A stretch of 10,132 nt of DNA from positions 1 through 10,132 of the forward strand of contig DRBY01000049.1 of NCBI GenBank assembly GCA_011042755.1, read 5' to 3'. Within the stretch, counting starts at the first letter, position 1; each line of letters opens with the position of its first letter. Below, in pieces: positions 5,922-10,132 of this stretch. The DNA comes from Thermoproteota archaeon. Lineage in GTDB: Archaea > Thermoproteota > Korarchaeia > Korarchaeales > Korarchaeaceae. Both the position numbers and the translations under genes were made by a program. The notes below the pieces were generated by a model, which made no database searches, had not been told where the DNA came from, and saw only the letters and a list, made by a program, of their open reading frames with translations.

Positions 5922-6503
5922 ATGGCTGAGTACAGACTGAGGACGCCAATATCTGAGGATGAGGCTAGGAAGTTGAGGGCTGGTGACGTGATCTACATCA
6001 GCGGAGTTGTTGTTACGGCCAGAGATCAAGCCCACAGGAGAGCCCTAGAGCTGGCGCGAAGAGGCGAGAAGCCCCCCATAGATCTAGAAGGCGGTGTCGT
6101 CTATCACTGCGGTCCTATAGTTAGGCAGGAGGGCGGAGAGTGGAAGATCTACGGCTTCGGCCCTACCACCAGCGCGAGGATGGAGCCCCTGGAGCCCGAG
6201 TTCATTGAGAAGTTTCGGGTGAGAGTGATAGTAGGCAAGGGAGGCATGTTCGAGCGGACTACGGAGGCCCTCAAGAGATTCGGGGCCGTATACGCTCAGC
6301 ACCCCGGAGGGGCTAGCGCTTTAGCTGTCTCTAGCGTGAAGAGAGTTCTAGGCGTTCACTGGCTAGATCTAGGGATGCCTGAGGCCGTGTGGGTCGTGGA
6401 GGTCGAGGACTTAGGTCCCCTCACCGTCACCATAGACTCGACGGGGCGGAACCTCTATCTTGAAGTGCTAGAGGCTGCCAGAGCAAGGGCGGGCAAGAAG
6501 TAG
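5922..6503 (+). CDS. Class I fumarate hydratase, beta (C-terminal) subunit
   Basis: Partner of the alpha subunit, contributing substrate-binding residues to the active site. At 193 residues it is the usual size. Recognisable blocks are LRAGDVIYISGVVVTARDQAHRR (18-40, with T32, R34, D35 and H38), GGVVYHCGPIV (57-67), GFGPTTSARME (78-88), the VGKGGM loop (104-109) and the GGASALA segment followed by HWLDLGMPEAVWVVEVEDLGPL. These match the fumarase/tartrate dehydratase beta domain, which is fused to the alpha part in bacterial FumA/FumB. ATG 5922 is preceded by a G-rich ribosome site (GAGGGGG) just after the alpha stop codon. No frameshift or truncation is seen. Confidence 0.92.
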   Translation: MAEYRLRTPISEDEARKLRAGDVIYISGVVVTARDQAHRRALELARRGEKPPIDLEGGVVYHCGPIVRQEGGEWKIYGFGPTTSARMEPLEPEFIEKFRVRVIVGKGGMFERTTEALKRFGAVYAQHPGGASALAVSSVKRVLGVHWLDLGMPEAVWVVEVEDLGPLTVTIDSTGRNLYLEVLEAARARAGKK

Positions 6504-6523
6504 CATCCAGCGGCCCTAAGATC

Positions 6524-6539
6524 CTACCCGCGGAGGTAG
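6524..6539 (+). promoter_or_regulatory. Ribosome-binding site of dedA within a small hairpin
   Basis: GGAGGT (6532-6537) is a strong Shine-Dalgarno seven bases before ATG 6545. Half of it lies in the 3' arm of a 5-bp inverted repeat, CTACC (6524-6528) and GGTAG (6535-6539). Partial masking of the ribosome site is possible, though the stem is short. The 41-base gap has no terminator, so dedA is likely co-transcribed with the fumarase genes. Confidence 0.35.
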
Positions 6540-6544
6540 CGTAG

Positions 6545-7168
6545 ATGCTCGGAGAGATAGTTGAGTGTGTCGTGGAGCTGATCACGGGGGCCATAGCCGA
6601 GGGTTCTTACCCTGCGATAGTTGTTCTGATGGCTCTTGAGAGCGCGCTAATGCCTGTCCCCAGCGAAGTCGTGATGCCGTTTGCCGGCTTTCTAGTGGGC
6701 AGGGGTGACATGGGGTTCTGGCATGTGGTAGCCTCCGGAGTCGTAGGGAACCTGCTAGGTTCAGTCGCCGCCTACTACGTTGGCGTCAGGTGGGGGAGGG
6801 ACGCGGTAGGTAAGGTACCATGGCTTAGCGAGTACCACATCGAGGTGGCAGAGAAGTTCTTCAGGAGGAGGGGGACTCTGGCCCTCATGATCGGCAGGAT
6901 GAGCCCAGTGATCCGAACGGTAATATCGCTTCCAGCTGGAGTGGCCCGCTTCAATCCGAGAACCTTCGTCCTGACTACTGTAATCGGCTCGATCCCCTGG
7001 AATGCTGCTCTAGTTTGGGCTGGTGTGGTGCTCGAAGAGAATTGGCCTCTCGTTAGGAGGTGGATTGAACCAATCGCGGCGGCGATAGTCGTGACCCTCT
7101 TAGCGTATGCAGCTGCTAAGCTTCTCTCTAGGAGAGTTCCCACAGGTCCGTCAGCCGAGGAGCAGTAG
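6545..7168 (+). CDS. DedA/VTT-family membrane protein
   Basis: Integral membrane protein of the DedA (SNARE-associated/VTT) superfamily. Members in bacteria and archaea are linked to lipid-carrier or phospholipid flipping and to membrane-potential maintenance; no substrate can be assigned here. The family signature is strong: ESALMPVPSEVVMPFAGFLVGRG (about 32-54, re-entrant region with E32, P37, P39 and E41), GNLLGSVAAYYVGVRWGRD (68-86), FFRRRGTLALMIGRMSPVIRTVISLPAGVARF (104-135, with R118 and R124) and IGSIPWNAALVWAG (147-160). A final helix lies at about 175-195. The length of 207 is typical. The ATG follows a strong GGAGGT site. Its last 18 bases overlap the end of the convergent feoB. Confidence 0.9.
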   Translation: MLGEIVECVVELITGAIAEGSYPAIVVLMALESALMPVPSEVVMPFAGFLVGRGDMGFWHVVASGVVGNLLGSVAAYYVGVRWGRDAVGKVPWLSEYHIEVAEKFFRRRGTLALMIGRMSPVIRTVISLPAGVARFNPRTFVLTTVIGSIPWNAALVWAGVVLEENWPLVRRWIEPIAAAIVVTLLAYAAAKLLSRRVPTGPSAEEQ

Positions 7169-9277
7169 TCCACCCCAGTATATCGCTGCGGCCATGGCGA
7201 TGGCGACTCCCAGCTGGTACACCAGCTGCTTAAGCAGAAGGCTCACCAGCCTTACTTCTTGCTTAATCACAGCCAGAGTGGCTGCGCACGGGGTGTACGC
7301 CATGCTCAACACGGCCAGAGAGAGGGCCTGCAGAGGAGTCAGGTTGAGGGCGGCCACGGCGCCTAGGGGGTCTGCGACCCCAGTCATCGAGGCGAGCGTG
7401 GTTAGAACCGCCTCCCTGGCAATGAACCCAGCCAGGAGAGCCAAGATGACCCTCCAGTCTCCTAGACCCACGAGGGCTCCAACGGGTTCGAGGTACTTTC
7501 CTACGATCCCCCCTAGGCTGGCGGCAGCTCCCTGAATGTCAGCTACGTAGCCATGGGGACCTACGTGAAGCATCAACCAGAAGGCCAGATTCGCCGCGAA
7601 GATGACCGTTCCAGCCTTCTTGAGGAAGTGAAGCGAGTTAGTCCTAGCGTACCACCAGGCCACCTTTAGGCTTGGCGTGTGGTACGGGGGAACCTCTAGG
7701 AGAAGTTCAGGCGGGGTCTTCACCTTGTAGATGACTCTATTCATCACGAGCGCGGTGATCAGGTACAGGGAGATCTGAAGCGTGTACAGCCCCACGAGGA
7801 CGGCGGCCTGTCGGGCTGGAGTGCTGGCTATAGAGGCCACCAAGGCGACGGCTACGATGAGCCTCGCTTGGCACGGGATCATGGGCACGGCGAGGGAGGT
7901 TACGACGCGCTCTCTATCGTCGTCCATAGCTCTGGTGGCTAGTATAGCAGGGACATTGCAGCCGAATCCTATCACCGCTGGAAACACGGCCCTCCCGCTA
8001 ACTCCAAATCTCCTGAAGAACCGGTCGAGACTCACGGCGACCCTCGCCATGAGTCCGCTGTCCTGCAGCACCCCTAAGAGCACGAAAACCGTAAATACCA
8101 GTGGCAGGAAGCTGAGCACCAACCCCATCCCTGAGATCACGCCATCAGCCAGCAGAGACGCGGTCCACTCAGGGTAACCGGCGTTCAGAAGCGTCTCGCT
8201 TGCCAAGCCAGCCAATCTGTCGAATGCCCCGCCTATCAGAGATACCAGGCTGTATTCCCCAACCAGCTCGGCCGCCTTCTTGAAGCCTATCGACGCCAGG
8301 ATCATGTCCACCGGGCTGCCAGTGTTTACTGCGAACACTGCCGTGAATGCTGAAAACAGAACGAGGAGTGAGAAGATGGGACCGGCGATGGGGTGAAGGG
8401 CTATTCTATCGAGCTTCTGGGCTAGGCCAGGCGAGGCAAGCCTAGTCACCTTTATCTTCCCCCTAAGCAGGCTGGAGATGAGCTCATACCTTGCCTGGAC
8501 CATGAACTCCTCTGGGACCACTCTCAGTTCGGCTTCGGCCCTTGTCCGCACTTCCTCCACCTTCTTTAGTAGCTGCGGGTCGGCCTTGGAGAGAGTCTCT
8601 GCCAGGCTGGGATCGCCCTCCATCAGCTTGACCGCGGCCCAGCGGCGTGGGTAAGCCGCCAGCGAGGGGCAGTTTGCCAGCAAATTCTCAATCTCATTGA
8701 TGTAGGGTTCTAGCGGTCCATAATCCACCCGGAGGGGAGTGCTCCTCCCGGCCCTTCCCTCAGCGACGTCGAGAATCCTGTCAAGGAGAGCGCCAAGGCC
8801 GATCTCCTTGAGCGCCGATATGCCCACCACTGGTACGCCCAGCTCTCTCTCAAGCCCCTCGATGTCTACGTGAATAGCCCTCTTTGCCGCCACATCCATC
8901 ATGTTGAGGGCCAAGACCACCCCGCCAGTTAGCTCGAGGACGAGGATCGCCATGTAGAGGGTTCTCTCGAGGGCCGTGGCGTCGGCTAAAACGACCACCA
9001 CATCCGGCCTGTAACGAGTGATGAACTCTCCGGTTATAGCCTCAGCCACTTGTTTGGCCCCGGCAGAGAGGCCGTAGGAACCAGGCAGATCGACTACCTT
9101 GATCTGAACCCCGTGGTGAGTGAGGTACCCCTGATTTACCGAGACGGTTACGCCAGGCCAATTTGCCACGTGCGCGGTCTCGCCAGTCAGAGCGTTAAAC
9201 AGCGTGCTCTTGCCCACGTTGGGGTTAGCAGCGAGAGCGACGATGATCTCTCTCTTCTTGATGGTCTTAGAACCCAA
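7151..9277 (-). CDS. feoB: Ferrous iron transporter FeoB
   Basis: Membrane Fe(II) importer with an N-terminal G-protein domain. GTPase motifs are G1 ANPNVGKS (17-24), G2 around T44, G3 DLPG (63-66), G4 NMMD (125-128) and G5 SAL (154-156). A helical GDI region follows (about 180-260), then the motif MVQARYELISSLL before the membrane part from about 295. Pore features include GFGCNVPA (C440), PMIPCQARL (C469), IAREAVLTTLASMTGV (620-634) and MAYTPCAATLAVIKQE (C664). Departures from the common pattern are A17 for the usual first Gly of G1, Q405 for Glu in the LEDSGYMAR motif, and R for K in GKEAV. The length of 708 is normal. The start is TTG with GGAGGG six bases upstream, directly after the feoA stop, so translation is probably coupled. 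The 3' end overlaps dedA by 18 bases in convergent orientation. Confidence 0.95.
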   Translation of the reverse strand: MGSKTIKKREIIVALAANPNVGKSTLFNALTGETAHVANWPGVTVSVNQGYLTHHGVQIKVVDLPGSYGLSAGAKQVAEAITGEFITRYRPDVVVVLADATALERTLYMAILVLELTGGVVLALNMMDVAAKRAIHVDIEGLERELGVPVVGISALKEIGLGALLDRILDVAEGRAGRSTPLRVDYGPLEPYINEIENLLANCPSLAAYPRRWAAVKLMEGDPSLAETLSKADPQLLKKVEEVRTRAEAELRVVPEEFMVQARYELISSLLRGKIKVTRLASPGLAQKLDRIALHPIAGPIFSLLVLFSAFTAVFAVNTGSPVDMILASIGFKKAAELVGEYSLVSLIGGAFDRLAGLASETLLNAGYPEWTASLLADGVISGMGLVLSFLPLVFTVFVLLGVLQDSGLMARVAVSLDRFFRRFGVSGRAVFPAVIGFGCNVPAILATRAMDDDRERVVTSLAVPMIPCQARLIVAVALVASIASTPARQAAVLVGLYTLQISLYLITALVMNRVIYKVKTPPELLLEVPPYHTPSLKVAWWYARTNSLHFLKKAGTVIFAANLAFWLMLHVGPHGYVADIQGAAASLGGIVGKYLEPVGALVGLGDWRVILALLAGFIAREAVLTTLASMTGVADPLGAVAALNLTPLQALSLAVLSMAYTPCAATLAVIKQEVRLVSLLLKQLVYQLGVAIAMAAAIYWGGLLLLG

Positions 9278-9283
9278 GGAGAA

Positions 9284-9289
9284 CCCTCC
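9284..9289 (-). promoter_or_regulatory. Shine-Dalgarno fixing the TTG start of feoB
   Basis: On the minus strand GGAGGG immediately follows the feoA stop codon and lies six bases before TTG 9277. It supports the non-AUG start and translational coupling of feoA to feoB. Confidence 0.6.
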
Positions 9290-9613
9290 TTAAAGCGGCT
9301 GAACCATAACTTTAGAGGCGATCCCCCTGCCGAGAGAGAGCGTTACACCTCGAACAGAAATGACCAGGGGGCCAGCCGAGTTAAAGAGGATCGTTACTTC
9401 GCTTCCTGGAAGAAGCCCCATCTCCATCAGTCTCCTAGCTAACCCTCTGCCAGCTCTTATCTCCCTCACTATGGCTCTGGCGCCTGGAGGCAGCATTGAC
9501 ATCGGTACCACCATGCCGGACATCTCGAAATCTTCCCCCCTCAGTACCTTGACTCTCCCAGCAGGACGGAAGTAGGCGCCTCTCCCTTCAGCGGGCCCCC
9601 TGGTCCGCTTCAT
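9290..9613 (-). CDS. feoA: FeoA, ferrous iron transport accessory protein
   Basis: Small SH3-like protein that works with FeoB, probably on its cytoplasmic side. The core matches the family: MSMLPPGARAIVREIRAGRGLARRLMEMGLLPGSEVTI, then GPLVISVRGVTLSLGRGIASKVMV. From ATG 9613 the protein has 107 residues, including about 37 residues of basic, Gly/Arg-rich extension that most FeoA proteins lack. ATG 9613 has GGTGA six bases upstream but also sits almost at the predicted transcription start, so it may be leaderless. An internal ATG at 9523 would give 77 residues, the usual size, and has a G-rich stretch upstream. The first gene of the feoAB pair, it lies downstream of a DtxR-like regulator gene and behind a palindromic operator. 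Confidence 0.9.
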   Translation of the reverse strand: MKRTRGPAEGRGAYFRPAGRVKVLRGEDFEMSGMVVPMSMLPPGARAIVREIRAGRGLARRLMEMGLLPGSEVTILFNSAGPLVISVRGVTLSLGRGIASKVMVQPL

Positions 9614-9626
9614 TTCGCTTCACCAG

Positions 9627-9640
9627 TTAGGCTGGCCTAA
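9627..9640. promoter_or_regulatory. Iron-box-like palindrome, probable DtxR-family operator of feoAB
   Basis: TTAGGC-TG-GCCTAA is a perfect 6-2-6 inverted repeat. It directly abuts the TATA box of feoA and lies between it and the predicted start site, where a bound repressor would block the transcription machinery. The arms resemble the TTAGG...CCTAA core of known DtxR/IdeR iron boxes. The DtxR-family gene ends 42 bases away on the same strand, so it is the obvious candidate regulator. Binding itself is inferred. Confidence 0.7.
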
Positions 9641-9648
9641 TGTATATA
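9641..9648 (-). promoter_or_regulatory. TATA box of feoAB
   Basis: On the minus strand TATATACA, the best TATA match in the window. A start about 26 bases downstream falls near 9615, two bases before the feoA ATG, implying a nearly leaderless message. A weak 5-bp inverted repeat (AGTTT 9651-9655, AAACT 9666-9670) lies just upstream, between this box and the regulator gene; no T-tract follows it. Confidence 0.6.
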
Positions 9649-9681
9649 GTAGTTTCCCCAACCCTAAACTCTCTTTTGTCA

Positions 9682-10128
9682 TCAATCAGATGGGCACTTC
9701 TCGTATTTAGCAAAGTATTTGAATTGCTCTAACAAGTCTGGCCCCTCTCTTGGGCACATCGATATGAACTTCAGGAACAGGAATATTCTGTCAAGCGTCT
9801 GTGGATGAACTTCGTGCTCGAGATAGCAGGCATCCTGCTCAGCAACATCTTCTGGGACGCCCAACACCTCAACGAAGAACCGTTTGAGGAGTTCGTGCCT
9901 CTCGGCTATCTCAGAGGCAGTCCTGATGCCGTTCTCCGTGAGTGAGATCCCTTCCCTCTTCCTGTACGTTACAAGCCCTTTTTCCTCCAACCTCTCTAGA
10001 GCGTCTACCACGCTAGCTGGTCGAACGCCCAGCTTCTGAGCTAAGTCCCTCACACGAATGATTCCCTTCTCTCTGAGTAGGAAGTACATAGCCTCAAGAT
10101 ACTCTTGTTCCCTGACGCTCAGGCTCAT
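9682..10128 (-). CDS. DtxR/MntR-family metal-dependent transcriptional repressor
   Basis: Metal-sensing winged-helix repressor, here most likely an Fe(II) sensor controlling feoAB. Residues 1-65 are the DNA-binding domain (REQEYLEAMYFLLREKG, VRDLAQKLGVRPASVVDALERLEEKGLV, wing to SLTENG). Residues 66 to about 120 are the dimerisation and metal-binding domain. Probable ligands are E9, E12, H78, C101, E104 and H105. C101 corresponds to DtxR Cys102 (Glu99 in MntR), which favours iron, whereas E9 sits at the MntR Asp8 (DtxR Met10) position. There is no third SH3-like domain; 148 residues is the two-domain size. The C-terminal tail adds C125 and C145, both followed by Pro. The start is fixed by an in-frame TAG directly before ATG 10128; the promoter is outside the window. 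It lies 68 bases upstream of feoA. Confidence 0.92.
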   Translation of the reverse strand: MSLSVREQEYLEAMYFLLREKGIIRVRDLAQKLGVRPASVVDALERLEEKGLVTYRKREGISLTENGIRTASEIAERHELLKRFFVEVLGVPEDVAEQDACYLEHEVHPQTLDRIFLFLKFISMCPREGPDLLEQFKYFAKYEKCPSD

Positions 10129-10132
10129 CTAC

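Noticed and set aside
7782..8177. A 131-codon plus-strand open frame inside feoB
   Set aside because: Composition reflects the antisense of a conserved membrane domain, and feoB is intact with all motifs.
9679..9684. TGATGA on the minus strand at the regulator stop codon, resembling a C box of a C/D guide RNA
   Set aside because: No properly placed D box and C'/D' pair were found downstream; the motif overlaps the stop codon and is likely chance.

Overview
The window looks like a piece of a thermophilic archaeal chromosome, most likely from the Thermoproteota (crenarchaeal side) or a close TACK relative. The evidence is a crenarchaeal-type single-stranded DNA-binding protein (one OB fold plus an Arg/Gly-rich basic tail), TATA-box promoters with short leaders, a PibD/FlaK-type prepilin peptidase, a two-subunit class I fumarase, heavy AGG/AGA arginine and ATA isoleucine codon use, and frequent non-AUG starts (TTG and apparently CTG) behind Shine-Dalgarno motifs of the GGTGA type. 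I do not assign a genus. I saw no tRNA, rRNA, CRISPR array, insertion sequence or other sign of recent transfer. No gene-free stretch exceeds 200 bases.

Layout. Bases 1-1005 (minus strand) hold two small membrane-anchored, apparently exported proteins. The upstream one has a class III (archaeal pilin) signal; the other runs off the left edge. Divergent from them on the plus strand (1033-2976) is a likely operon: an A24 prepilin peptidase, a small PqqD-like (RiPP-recognition-fold) protein that appears to start with CTG, and the Tat translocase subunit TatC. This half is concerned with the cell surface and protein export. Bases 3174-3596 encode the single-stranded DNA-binding protein as a single-gene unit with its own TATA box and a clear hairpin-plus-T-tract terminator.

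Bases 3731-7168 (plus strand) form a tight run: a PLP aminotransferase, fumarase alpha (apparently CTG-started, 12 residues longer than the first conventional start allows), fumarase beta and a DedA/VTT membrane protein. It converges, with an 18-base overlap of coding ends, on a minus-strand iron cluster (7151-10128): a DtxR-family metalloregulator followed by feoA and feoB. Between the regulator gene and feoA lies a 6-2-6 palindrome, TTAGGC-TG-GCCTAA, abutting the TATA box. It resembles DtxR/IdeR iron boxes and is the probable operator through which the neighbouring regulator shuts off ferrous iron uptake.

How it fits together. The iron cluster would import Fe(II) under feedback control. The adjacent class I fumarase is an oxygen-sensitive 4Fe-4S enzyme and so a plausible consumer of that iron. 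The surface/export half pairs a pilin-like protein with the peptidase type that matures such proteins. The least expected items are the hidden PqqD-like gene between the prepilin peptidase and tatC, the two independent CTG start candidates, and the palindromic feo operator.
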